From contig NZ_JADCDB010000014.1 in assembly GCF_020252395.1 (NCBI RefSeq), positions 62,001 to 126,000 on the forward strand: a stretch of 64,000 nucleotides of DNA. Direction: 5' to 3'. This DNA comes from Aestuariivirga sp. (GTDB taxonomy: Bacteria; Pseudomonadota; Alphaproteobacteria; Rhizobiales; Aestuariivirgaceae). Of this stretch, positions 26,392 to 33,256 are shown piece by piece (positions within the stretch are counted from its first letter, which is position 1; every line of letters starts with the position of its first letter). Under the pieces are notes generated by a model that saw nothing but the letters and a program-made list of their open reading frames with translations, had not been told where the DNA came from and did no database searches. Both the position numbers and the translations under genes were made by a program.

Positions 26392-27804
26392 TCATGGATC
26401 GAGATCGAGCGGCGCGATGCTCGGCATCTGGATGTCATTCAATTGCTGCTCCACGCCAGCATCGTTGAGCTTTGCCGTATCGGCAATCCAGTAATCGACG
26501 ATTGCCGGAAATGTGATGATCAGCGCCACCAGGATGAGCTGCAGGATGATCCATGGAATGGACCCCAGATAGATGTCCCGGCTCTTGATTTCCGGCGGCG
26601 CGATGCCGCGGAGGTAGAACAGCGCAAAGCCGAAGGGCGGGTGCATGAAGGCCGTCTGCATGTTCACGCAGAGCAGCACGCCGAGCCAGATCAGGTCGAT
26701 GCCGAGCGCATGGGCCGTGGGGATCAAGAGCGGCACGATGATGAACACGATCTCGAAAAAATCGAGAAAGAAGGCGATGAAGAAAATGAACACGTTGATG
26801 AAGATCAGGAAGCCCAGGCGGCCGCCCGGAATGTGGCTCAGCAGGTGCTCGATCCACTTGCCGCCATTCACCCCCTGAAACACCAGGCTGAACACCGTGG
26901 CCCCGATCAGGATGAAGATCACCATGGTGGTGATGCGCATGGTGCCGCCGGCCGATTCCCGCAGCATGCGCCAGTTGAAGCGGCGATGCGCCAGCGCCAG
27001 CAGGATTGCCCCCATCGAGCCCATGGCGCCGGCCTCCGTTGGCGAGGCGATGCCGAGGAAGATGGTGCCGAGCACGAGGAAGATCAGCACCAGCGACGGC
27101 ACCATGCCCCAGGCGAGCTTGGACCACAGGGCGCGCCCCCTCAGGCTGCGGGCTTCGGGCGGCAGCGCCGGCACGCGCTGCGGCTGAAAGATCGAGACCA
27201 GCAGGATGAATGCCGAGAACAGCAGCACCTGCAGGATCGAGGGCCCGATGGCGCCCAGATACATGTCGCCGACCGGCACGCCGAGCTGGAAGGCGAGCAC
27301 GATCAGCACCAGCGACGGAGGGATGACCTGGGTGATGGTGCCGGAGGCGGCGATCACCCCGGTGCCGATCTTCATGTCATAGCCATATTTCATCATGATC
27401 GGGATCGAGATCATGCCGATGGCGATGACGCTGGCCGCCACCGTGCCGGTGATGGCGCCCAGAATGGCGCCGACGAAGATCACGGCCTGGGCAAGCCCGC
27501 CCGGCATCGACCCGAAAAGCTGACCGAAGCCTTCCATCAGGTCCTCGGCAAGGCCTGACCGCTCCAGCACCACGCCCATCAGCGTGAAGAAGGGAATGGC
27601 CAGCAAGAGCTCATTCGACATGATGCCGAAGACGCGGGCCGGCAGGGCCTGCATGAACTCGACACCGAAATAATGGGCCTCGATCGCCAGGAAGCCGAAG
27701 AACAGCCCGAGGGATGCGAGCGAAAAGGCCACCGGAAAGCCGATGAGCAGGAACAGGATGAGCCCTGCGAACATGGCAGGCGCGAGGAGGCCGTAATCAA
27801 GCAC
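26392..27804 (-). CDS. TRAP transporter large permease subunit (DctM)
   Basis: 470 residues, about 12 membrane segments. Family motifs: 'LLAIPFFTLMGVVLERSG', 'GAILGAITGTVAASVIAIGMISIPIMMKYGYD', 'AASGTITQVIPPSLVLIVL', and the C-terminal 'HPPFGFALFYLRGIAPPEI'. Sodium-driven import channel of the tripartite transporter. It starts 15 bases after the DctQ stop and ends 35 bases before the DctP start, giving the order dctQ, dctM, dctP on the minus strand. Confidence 0.93.
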   Translation of the reverse strand: MLDYGLLAPAMFAGLILFLLIGFPVAFSLASLGLFFGFLAIEAHYFGVEFMQALPARVFGIMSNELLLAIPFFTLMGVVLERSGLAEDLMEGFGQLFGSMPGGLAQAVIFVGAILGAITGTVAASVIAIGMISIPIMMKYGYDMKIGTGVIAASGTITQVIPPSLVLIVLAFQLGVPVGDMYLGAIGPSILQVLLFSAFILLVSIFQPQRVPALPPEARSLRGRALWSKLAWGMVPSLVLIFLVLGTIFLGIASPTEAGAMGSMGAILLALAHRRFNWRMLRESAGGTMRITTMVIFILIGATVFSLVFQGVNGGKWIEHLLSHIPGGRLGFLIFINVFIFFIAFFLDFFEIVFIIVPLLIPTAHALGIDLIWLGVLLCVNMQTAFMHPPFGFALFYLRGIAPPEIKSRDIYLGSIPWIILQLILVALIITFPAIVDYWIADTAKLNDAGVEQQLNDIQMPSIAPLDLDP

Positions 27805-27819
27805 GAGCGCTCTCTCCCG

Positions 27820-28359
27820 TCATTGCAGCGGCCTCTCGTAGGCGAGCGCCACCTCGCCCGTGCCGCGCAGCAGCGCCACGCGCTTCACCAATTCGGACAT
27901 GCCTTGCAGCAGGAGCAGCGCAAAGCCCACCGGCAGCAGGCCCTTCACCGGCCACACCGGCAGGCCGCCGGCATTGGCGGACCCCTCCCCCGACCAGAAG
28001 CTGCGCAGAAACCATGGAACGGTCATGTCCAGCATCACCAGGCAGAAGGGAAAGAAGAAAAACAGGAAGCCGAAGATGTCGACCTTGGCCTTGGAGCGGG
28101 TTGAGAGGCTGCCATAGACCAGATCGACGCGCACATGCTCGTTGAGCTTCAGCACCCAGGCAGCACCCAGCAGGAAGGTTCCGGCGAACATCTGCCACTG
28201 GATTTCGAGCCACGCATTGGACGAGGCATCGAAGAGATAGCGCGACAGGGCGTTGGCCGCGCTGATGAAGCAGCTCACGAAACAGAGCACGGAGGCCAGG
28301 ATCGCGGCAGCCTGGCTGAGCCGGTCGATGCCGCGGGACAGGGACAACAGTGAATGCAT
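27820..28359 (-). CDS. TRAP transporter small permease subunit (DctQ)
   Basis: 179 residues with four predicted membrane segments. 'LSRYLFDASSNAWLEIQWQMFAGTFLLGAAWVLKLNEHVRVDLVYG' is the DctQ signature (N.xxRY...W..E......v...g.a..l....HVR.D). Works with DctM as the membrane part of the transporter. First gene of the operon; its promoter should lie in the 236-base gap to DUF983, where I see no convincing -35/-10 pair. Confidence 0.9.
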   Translation of the reverse strand: MHSLLSLSRGIDRLSQAAAILASVLCFVSCFISAANALSRYLFDASSNAWLEIQWQMFAGTFLLGAAWVLKLNEHVRVDLVYGSLSTRSKAKVDIFGFLFFFFPFCLVMLDMTVPWFLRSFWSGEGSANAGGLPVWPVKGLLPVGFALLLLQGMSELVKRVALLRGTGEVALAYERPLQ

Positions 28360-28595
28360 TCGCCTCAGACGCTCCCAGCCTCATCCGCACATGACGCGAC
28401 GATAACAGAAGATGGGCTTGAGTTGACAACCACAATTTTCAGCAGGGAGCGCTTTTCAGGCGCTCCAAATGGCTGGCCGCCCGGCCCCCCGGCCCGGGTG
28501 GAGGCGGCAGGGTCCGTTCCGGTCCTTGCGGCAGACAGTCGCGCGGGGCAAAAGCGCCTTCAATTCGCAAACTCCCTCCCCCATCCTCGCCCGTT

Positions 28596-29027
28596 ATGAC
28601 ACTTACCGCTCAGACTCCCGCCCTCGCCCTCCCGGAACCACGCTCCTGGAAGCAGGCCATGTGGCGCGGCTTCACCTGTTCCTGCCCGGCCTGCGGCGAG
28701 GGGCGGATGTTCGGCAAGTATCTGAAGGTGGTGGATTCATGCACGTCCTGCGGGGAGGAACTGCACCATCACCGTGCCGATGATGCGCCGCCCTATTTCA
28801 CCATGATGATCGTCGGCCACATTGTGGTGCCGCTCGTCCTCGTGGTCGAGAAGGTCTGGCATCCGGATGTCTCGATCCATGTGATGATCTGGACCGCCGT
28901 CACTTTGTCCATGACCTTCGCCCTCATGCCCGCCGTCAAGGGCGCCATCGTCGGTCTGCAGTGGGCGAACCGCATGCATGGCTTCGACCCGGCCCACCGC
29001 GACGGCGTGCATCCGCCCGGGCCATGA
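28596..29027 (+). CDS. DUF983 membrane protein with zinc ribbon
   Basis: 143 residues. An N-terminal zinc-ribbon pair (CSCPACGEGRMFG and CTSCGEELHHH, CxxC x n CxxC) precedes two hydrophobic segments (FTMMIVGHIVVPLVLVVEKVW and a second around 'TLSMTFALMPAVKG'). This is the DUF983 layout, common beside rnr and NUDIX genes in Hyphomicrobiales. The function is unknown. The stop overlaps the start of the NUDIX gene (ATGA at 29024). Confidence 0.85.
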   Translation: MTLTAQTPALALPEPRSWKQAMWRGFTCSCPACGEGRMFGKYLKVVDSCTSCGEELHHHRADDAPPYFTMMIVGHIVVPLVLVVEKVWHPDVSIHVMIWTAVTLSMTFALMPAVKGAIVGLQWANRMHGFDPAHRDGVHPPGP

Positions 29028-29716
29028 CCTACGACCACCCGGAATTCGCGGGTTCCAAGCTCCACCCCAAGGTCCTCAGGCCGAAAGATTCCGCCACCCT
29101 CATGCTGGTGCGGCGGGGCGCGGGCGCACCGCGTATCCTCATGGGCCAGCGCGCCCAGGGCCATGCCTTCATGCCCAACAAATATGTCTTCCCGGGGGGC
29201 CGGCTCGATGCCGCCGACTGCCGCGTGAAGCCGGGCCGGGACCTCCATCCGGCCACGCTCGCGAAGCTCCTCGATCGCATGCGCGGCAGGCCCACCGAAA
29301 GCCGCGCCCGCGGCCTTGCCTATGCCGCGGTACGCGAGACGTGGGAAGAAGCGGGCCTGCTGTTTGGCCGCCGGACTCTGGCGGACGCCCCGGACCTGTC
29401 AGGCCTCACCCTGTTCATGCGGGCGATCACGCCGCCGGGCCGCACCAGGCGCTATGACAGTCGTTTCTTCGTGGCCGATGCCGGGAATCTCTCCAACATC
29501 GAACAGCCGCATCACGATGGCGGCGGCGAACTCCTCACCCTGTCCTGGCTGACGCTGGACGAAATCGCCTCCCTCGACCTGCCGCTGATCACCATCGACG
29601 CCCTGAAGCGGCTGAAACCCTTCCTCGACCAGGGTCATCTGCCGCCCCAGGATTGCACCGCTTCCTTCCAATATCTCCGGGGCAAGAACTGGATGGAGGA
29701 CGAGATTTCCCGGTAG
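29024..29716 (+). CDS. NUDIX hydrolase with 3' end altered by mobile element
   Basis: 230 residues. The Nudix box core AVRETWEEAG is present in a long-spaced variant typical of the large 'NUDIX hydrolase' family near DUF983 (also 'GQRAQGHAFMPNKYVFPGG'). The stop codon TAG (29714-29716) is inside the left inverted repeat of the element at 29712. Joining the flanks through one copy of the 8-bp target duplication gives a native ending of ...EISPAP-stop instead of ...EISR-stop, so only the last three residues changed. Very likely still functional. Confidence 0.87.
   Translation: MTYDHPEFAGSKLHPKVLRPKDSATLMLVRRGAGAPRILMGQRAQGHAFMPNKYVFPGGRLDAADCRVKPGRDLHPATLAKLLDRMRGRPTESRARGLAYAAVRETWEEAGLLFGRRTLADAPDLSGLTLFMRAITPPGRTRRYDSRFFVADAGNLSNIEQPHHDGGGELLTLSWLTLDEIASLDLPLITIDALKRLKPFLDQGHLPPQDCTASFQYLRGKNWMEDEISR
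29704..29711 (+). repeat. Target site duplication, left copy
   Basis: GATTTCCC directly precedes the left terminal inverted repeat and is repeated exactly at 32932-32939. The 8-bp size fits IS1-type transposition. Confidence 0.92.
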
Positions 29717-29731
29717 TGTCTCAGTTTGATT
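29712..29731 (+). repeat. Left terminal inverted repeat
   Basis: GGTAGTGTCTCAGTTTGATT; its exact reverse complement forms the right end at 32912-32931. The NUDIX stop codon lies inside it. Confidence 0.95.
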
Positions 29732-29744
29732 AAGGCTGCTGAGG

Positions 29745-29972
29745 TTAGCTTTTTTTCCAGCGTGCCGTTGCGGCTGCTCGTGCTATTTCTGACCGCTGTT
29801 GAGCGGTGAGACTAGCCGATCTGGCTTTTGCACCCTTTTTTCCGCCTTTTGCCCTGTTGGGGGCATTCCCGAGCGTATCCTCGATTTCACCTGTCGCAAT
29901 ACGGCCCACCATAACGGCACGCGCATTCACATCGGAGGGTCGTTTCTCGCCTCGTGGCCCCTTCGCCATCAT
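29745..29972 (-). CDS. Small basic cargo protein of the mobile element
   Basis: 75 residues, strongly basic. Starts MMAKGPRGEKRPSDVNARAV and has 'VGRIATGEIEDT'; it ends with a Lys/Ala-rich segment (KGGKKGAKARSAS, then LTAQQRSEIARAAATARW). That tail resembles small DNA-binding proteins with a short helical 'R..IA..AA.ARW' ending, so nucleic-acid binding is plausible. Its start overlaps the stop of the 164-residue gene (ATG at 29970-29972), so it is translationally coupled and is the last gene of the cassette. Confidence 0.7.
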   Translation of the reverse strand: MMAKGPRGEKRPSDVNARAVMVGRIATGEIEDTLGNAPNRAKGGKKGAKARSASLTAQQRSEIARAAATARWKKS

Positions 29973-30463
29973 GCGGCCTCGTCATCCCTGTCATCATCCA
30001 AAAGATCTGCCGCCCTTCGCTCCGCAATATCATCGCTGAAGTCAGTGAGAAAGTTCAACTGAGGATCTTCAGGGAAGACCTTGTTCATGTGCTCGGCATC
30101 ACACACCGCGCGGTATACATCCGATGCAATGGCTTCACGACGCTGCCGCACAGCTCTTTGCCGCAGATTTGAAGTGCCGCCTTTGTCAGTATCAAACCAT
30201 AGGCGCAACTGCATACCGCCGTCGCTGATCGCTACGCATTGTTTCGCGCGATAGGAAAACCCATCGGGGTCTCTGCGCATGGCAGTCCGCAATGCGCTAG
30301 TAATCTGCTTACGAAAGATTTTCTTCAAATCCTGCAATCGCGGAACCAACTTCTTGTGTTCCATAGCCCACGAAAGGAAGTCATCGGGATTATTAGCTTC
30401 CGCTCCCGTTGTTTCTTCCCATTCATCCCATGCACGAAGTATTTGTTCATCAAAAGTCGCCAT
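29969..30463 (-). CDS. Unknown cargo protein of the mobile element
   Basis: 164 residues, acidic C-terminus (DLLDDDRDDEAA). No membrane segment or signal. Visible features are 'MATFDEQILRAWDEWEE', a basic helical middle (KKIFRKQITSALRTAMRRDPDG), and a well-formed beta-like stretch 'KQCVAISDGGMQLRLWFDTDKGG'. I do not recognise the family. It starts 10 bases after the metallopeptidase gene's stop and overlaps the next gene, so all four cargo genes are probably on one transcript. Confidence 0.65.
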   Translation of the reverse strand: MATFDEQILRAWDEWEETTGAEANNPDDFLSWAMEHKKLVPRLQDLKKIFRKQITSALRTAMRRDPDGFSYRAKQCVAISDGGMQLRLWFDTDKGGTSNLRQRAVRQRREAIASDVYRAVCDAEHMNKVFPEDPQLNFLTDFSDDIAERRAADLLDDDRDDEAA

Positions 30464-30472
30464 ACTAATCTC

Positions 30473-31627
30473 CTAAAGACCAGTGGGGCATTGCCGACCC
30501 CAACCATCTACATACTGCCATCCAAACAAATGCTCTCTTACGCTCGTCTGATACTTGCGTAGCCAATTGTACTTGTTTGTCTTGTGTTGCACCTGCCCAA
30601 CAACAATAGCAGGATGAATCTCCATTCTTGCAGCGAACGCCAAGACATCTTGTTCAGATATGAATGGACTTTTACGAAGAATGAAGGACGTCAAATGCTG
30701 TTTTGGAACGCAAAATTCCGCTGCAGCTTCATTGGCGCGGCGCTCAATTTCAGAGCCATCCTGAGAATCAGGGTCAGTCTTCATTTCGCAATCAACGGGA
30801 ACGAAGGCAACATCTCGTCCATCGCCCCTTAGAACATGCTCACACTCATGCCTGAGAACAAAAGCAAAATTATCGAGGCGATCTAGCCGGGTTGTCATGC
30901 CAATTGCGGGCTGGCCGTCAATCCACACGCAAACACCATCAACCTTTGAGCCGGGCAACGCTTCGACCAGAACAAATCGAACGCCCGCCTCTCGCAGGAT
31001 GGACGGAATGTGCTTCAGGTCTTCCCGGTCGAGAAGATGGCTTCTGATCTTAGACAGGCTTCCGCGAAGCTTGTCTTCTGAGTATAGCGGCGCACTAACT
31101 GTTTCTGCAATCTTGATGACACGATGAAGCCATGTGTATTGCAGCGGACCAATTGCAGCCTCGTAATCATTGCCGCTAAGCCTAAAGGCACCTGGGGCGA
31201 TCTCCCCGCGGCCAATCCAAGGTATATCTTCAATCCGGTTCTTGCCGAAGAACCGCATCATCTGCAAATCCAACAATCCCGGTTCAGTGTCTTCGATCCA
31301 GCCACGCTTGATCATGTCGCGGACTGGGAAATGAGAAACCCAAGACGCGCGAGTACGAACACCGGGATCAACCGGCTTCGCTTTATTGAGATCATACATC
31401 TTCTGAAGGTTGGCGAAAAAGTCGGGCGGCATGTCGAATGCTGCCCCCAGTGACGCTGCCATATCCGGGGTAATTCCTGCCTTACCAGAAAAAAGAGGGC
31501 TAAGCGCCTGCGGAAGGACACCAAGAATGTAAGCAAGGTCCACCTGCTCCCACCCTCGGGCTTCCAGCTCTTCCTTGATGAATGTACCCGGATGATCGAC
31601 GGGCACAGGCTTGCTCTGGGGCATCAA
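30473..31627 (-). CDS. HigA-type HTH antitoxin fused to an ImmA/IrrE-type metallopeptidase
   Basis: 384 residues. Residues about 12-75 are a HigA/XRE helix-turn-helix (FIKEELEARGWEQVDLAYIL, ITPDMAASLGAAFDMPPDFF). Residues about 235-320 are a DUF955 peptidase: FVLRHECEHVLRG carries HEXXH at 260-264, and E295 in EIERRANEAAAEFCVP is the likely third zinc ligand. Such fusions can repress their own operon and cleave or sense a partner. It overlaps the HigB-like toxin's stop (ATGA), the usual toxin-first higBA order. Its likely job is neutralising the toxin; protease activity is inferred. Confidence 0.85.
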   Translation of the reverse strand: MMPQSKPVPVDHPGTFIKEELEARGWEQVDLAYILGVLPQALSPLFSGKAGITPDMAASLGAAFDMPPDFFANLQKMYDLNKAKPVDPGVRTRASWVSHFPVRDMIKRGWIEDTEPGLLDLQMMRFFGKNRIEDIPWIGRGEIAPGAFRLSGNDYEAAIGPLQYTWLHRVIKIAETVSAPLYSEDKLRGSLSKIRSHLLDREDLKHIPSILREAGVRFVLVEALPGSKVDGVCVWIDGQPAIGMTTRLDRLDNFAFVLRHECEHVLRGDGRDVAFVPVDCEMKTDPDSQDGSEIERRANEAAAEFCVPKQHLTSFILRKSPFISEQDVLAFAARMEIHPAIVVGQVQHKTNKYNWLRKYQTSVREHLFGWQYVDGWGRQCPTGL

Positions 31628-31920
31628 TGGTAATCCTCAATCGCCAAGACGGTGGCGGTCTGCGGGTTGGTTGTTTCGTCCAGCGACAAAACCATACGGT
31701 ATTGGTCATTCAGCCGGATCGAACGAAGGCCGTCCCGGTCTCCTTTCAGCTTTTCGTAGTGAAGGCTCTTCCAGTTCCGCAAGGAGCGGTCATCAACTGC
31801 AGCCCGCAAAACAGTCAGTTTCCGCCGTGCAGACTGAATTACCGATACCGGCAATTTGGTCTTGCCTGCTTCTTCTGTTTCAACGAGAGCCAGCCTGGGG
31901 TCTGCGAACACGACATCCAT
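31624..31920 (-). CDS. HigB/RelE-like toxin
   Basis: 98 residues. The HigB-type fold of the RelE/ParE superfamily is seen in 'LPVSVIQSARRKLTVLRAAVDDRSLRNWKSLHYEKLKGDRDGLRSIRLNDQYRMVLSLDE', in which the 'L...KL.G.R.G..SIRLNDQYR' run is the diagnostic motif. Members cleave mRNA on the ribosome. First gene of the cargo operon, coupled to the HigA fusion. Its promoter is in the 108-base gap shared with the transposase. Confidence 0.85.
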   Translation of the reverse strand: MDVVFADPRLALVETEEAGKTKLPVSVIQSARRKLTVLRAAVDDRSLRNWKSLHYEKLKGDRDGLRSIRLNDQYRMVLSLDETTNPQTATVLAIEDYH

Positions 31921-31933
31921 CCGGGTCTTATAA

Positions 31934-31957
31934 CGTTGATTCTTATATAGTTCAACG
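31934..31957. promoter_or_regulatory. Candidate HigA-type operator/promoter of the cargo operon
   Basis: CGTTGA and TCAACG form an inverted repeat spaced by 12 AT-rich bases that include TATATA (-10-like on the minus strand). It lies 14 bases upstream of the toxin start, where a HigBA autorepression site would be expected. Confidence 0.4.
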
Positions 31958-31992
31958 CCAATAAATGCAAGCCCTTAAACTGACAAATATGC

Positions 31993-32021
31993 TTGACATT
32001 TATCTCAGGCGGGCATATTTT
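31993..32021 (+). promoter_or_regulatory. Sigma-70-like promoter of the transposase gene
   Basis: TTGACA (31993-31998) and TATTTT (32016-32021) are spaced by 17 bases and end 7 bases before the transposase ATG. The downstream spacing is short, so the transcript would have little or no leader. Confidence 0.5.
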
Positions 32022-32028
32022 TCACTTC

Positions 32029-32922
32029 ATGAACAGGCTGCCCCTCAAAACCCGAGTTCAAATCCTCAACATGCTGGTTGAGGGGGCTTCTATGAGGTCA
32101 ACCTCTCGTGTAGCGGGCGTGTCCATCAACACTGTAACCAAACTCCTTGAAGATGTCGGAGCGGTTTGCAGCGCCCTGCACGACGACATGGTTCGAGGAG
32201 TCAATGCCAAGCGGGTACAGTGCGACGAGATTTGGAGCTTCTGTTATGCTAAGGCTAAGAACGTCCAAACTGCAAAGACCGCACCGGACGATGCAGGCGA
32301 CGTTTGGACTTGGACAGCCTTAGAAGCGGACAGCAAGCTGATCCTGTCGTGGCTAGCAGGCGGTCGCGACAGTCAATATGCTGTCGCGTTCATGGACGAC
32401 GTCAGGGCAAGGATCACCAATCGAGTTCAACTCACCACCGACGGCCACAAAGCTTACCTGGAAGCCGTTGAAGGCGCCTTTGGTGGCGATGTCGATTATG
32501 CGATCCTTCACAAGGTCTACGGCGCATCGCCGGACCCCACAAAGGGCAAGTACAGCCCAGCCGAATGCATTGGCATTCAGAAGCGCCGGGTCGAAGGCGA
32601 TCCTGACCCCAAGCACATCAGCACATCATACGTCGAACGCCAGAATCTTACCATGCGGATGGCAATGCGCCGCTTTACGAGACTCACAAATGGGTTCTCG
32701 AAAAAACTCGAAAACCATGTCCATGCGCTTGCGCTTTATTTCATGCATTACAATTGGATGCGTCAGCATAAGAGTTTGAACAAATGGACGCCCGCCATGG
32801 CGGCGGGCCTGACAGATCGGATTTGGACGTGGGAGGACATCCTCGTCATCGCTGACAGGGCAGAAACCGAAGCCGTTCAGGCCAAGCGGCTTGCCCTTCT
32901 CGAAACGCCACAATCAAACTGA
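32029..32922 (+). CDS. IS1-family DDE transposase
   Basis: 297 residues from the ATG at 32029 (MNRLPLKTRVQIL). Residues about 5-45 are a helix-turn-helix (LVEGASMRSTSRVAGVSINTVTKLL). Catalytic candidates are D66 in QCDEIWSF, D138 in LTTDGHKAY and E203 in SYVERQNL, the IS1-type DDE spacing; 'MRRFTRLTNGFSKKLENH' is a further family hallmark. The frame is complete, with no frameshift, and its stop TGA (32920-32922) lies in the right inverted repeat. It moves the whole 3.2-kb element. Confidence 0.95.
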   Translation: MNRLPLKTRVQILNMLVEGASMRSTSRVAGVSINTVTKLLEDVGAVCSALHDDMVRGVNAKRVQCDEIWSFCYAKAKNVQTAKTAPDDAGDVWTWTALEADSKLILSWLAGGRDSQYAVAFMDDVRARITNRVQLTTDGHKAYLEAVEGAFGGDVDYAILHKVYGASPDPTKGKYSPAECIGIQKRRVEGDPDPKHISTSYVERQNLTMRMAMRRFTRLTNGFSKKLENHVHALALYFMHYNWMRQHKSLNKWTPAMAAGLTDRIWTWEDILVIADRAETEAVQAKRLALLETPQSN

Positions 32923-32931
32923 GACACTACC
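32912..32931 (-). repeat. Right terminal inverted repeat
   Basis: AATCAAACTGAGACACTACC, exact inverse of the left end at 29712-29731; followed directly by the duplicated target GATTTCCC. Confidence 0.95.
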
Positions 32932-32939
32932 GATTTCCC
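32932..32939 (+). repeat. Target site duplication, right copy
   Basis: GATTTCCC, identical to 29704-29711. The bases after it (CCGCGCCTTGA) contain the original stop codon of the NUDIX gene. Confidence 0.92.
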
Positions 32940-32946
32940 CCGCGCC

Positions 32947-32975
32947 TTGACTTTGCCCAGCATTTCGGGTTTACC
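32947..32975 (+). promoter_or_regulatory. Candidate promoter of rpmG
   Basis: TTGACT (32947-32952) and TTTACC (32970-32975) are spaced by 17 bases, just upstream of rpmG. It would let rpmG be expressed although the element now separates it from the NUDIX gene. Confidence 0.35.
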
Positions 32976-33003
32976 GGCCCCAAATTCCTGTTTGGAGACC
33001 ATG

Positions 33004-33171
33004 ATGGCCAAAGGCAATGTGATCAAGATCAAGCTGGCGTCGTCCGCCGATACTGGCTATTTCTATGTAACCAAAAAGAACTCGCGCACCAAGACCGACA
33101 AGCTGTCGTTCAAGAAATACGACCCCGTGGCGAGGAAGCACGTCGAGTTCAAGGAAACCAAGATCAAGTAA
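33004..33171 (+). CDS. rpmG: 50S ribosomal protein L33
   Basis: 55 residues from the ATG at 33004 ([15 protein letters not shown]); a tandem ATG at 33001 is possible, and GGAG lies 6 bases before 33004. '[39 protein letters not shown]' is the full L33 fold. There are no CxxC pairs, so this is the zinc-free form. Length matches alphaproteobacterial L33 exactly. Confidence 0.97.
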   Translation: MAKGNVIKIKLASSADTGYFYVTKKNSRTKTDKLSFKKYDPVARKHVEFKETKIK

Positions 33172-33197
33172 TCTTGGCCCCTTACGGCCCAAATCGA

Positions 33198-33225
33198 AAA
33201 GGCATCGTCCATGGGCGGTGCCTTT
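33198..33225 (+). terminator. Hairpin after rpmG
   Basis: AAAGGCATCG pairs with CGGTGCCTTT (one G-T wobble), loop 8 bases. It lies 26 bases past the rpmG stop and ends in TTT rather than a long T-run. Confidence 0.5.
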
Positions 33226-33256
33226 CGCGTTTCTGACCCCCGTTCAGGAGAAACCC

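Larger units (their letters stand above)
29712..32931. mobile_element. IS1-like transporter IS carrying a toxin-antitoxin/metallopeptidase cassette
   Basis: 3220-bp element bounded by perfect 20-bp terminal inverted repeats and a perfect 8-bp direct repeat of host DNA. At the right end is a full-length DDE transposase; to its left, transcribed the other way, is a four-gene cassette (HigB-like, HigA-HTH/metallopeptidase fusion, two unknowns). The interior is visibly less GC-rich than the flanks. Intact ends, target duplication and open transposase frame suggest a recent, possibly still active insertion. It separates the NUDIX gene from rpmG. Confidence 0.93.

Noticed and set aside
31993-32028. 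TTG start for a longer transposase
   Set aside because: The TTG is part of the TTGACA promoter element and the family start MNRLPLKTRVQIL is at 32029.
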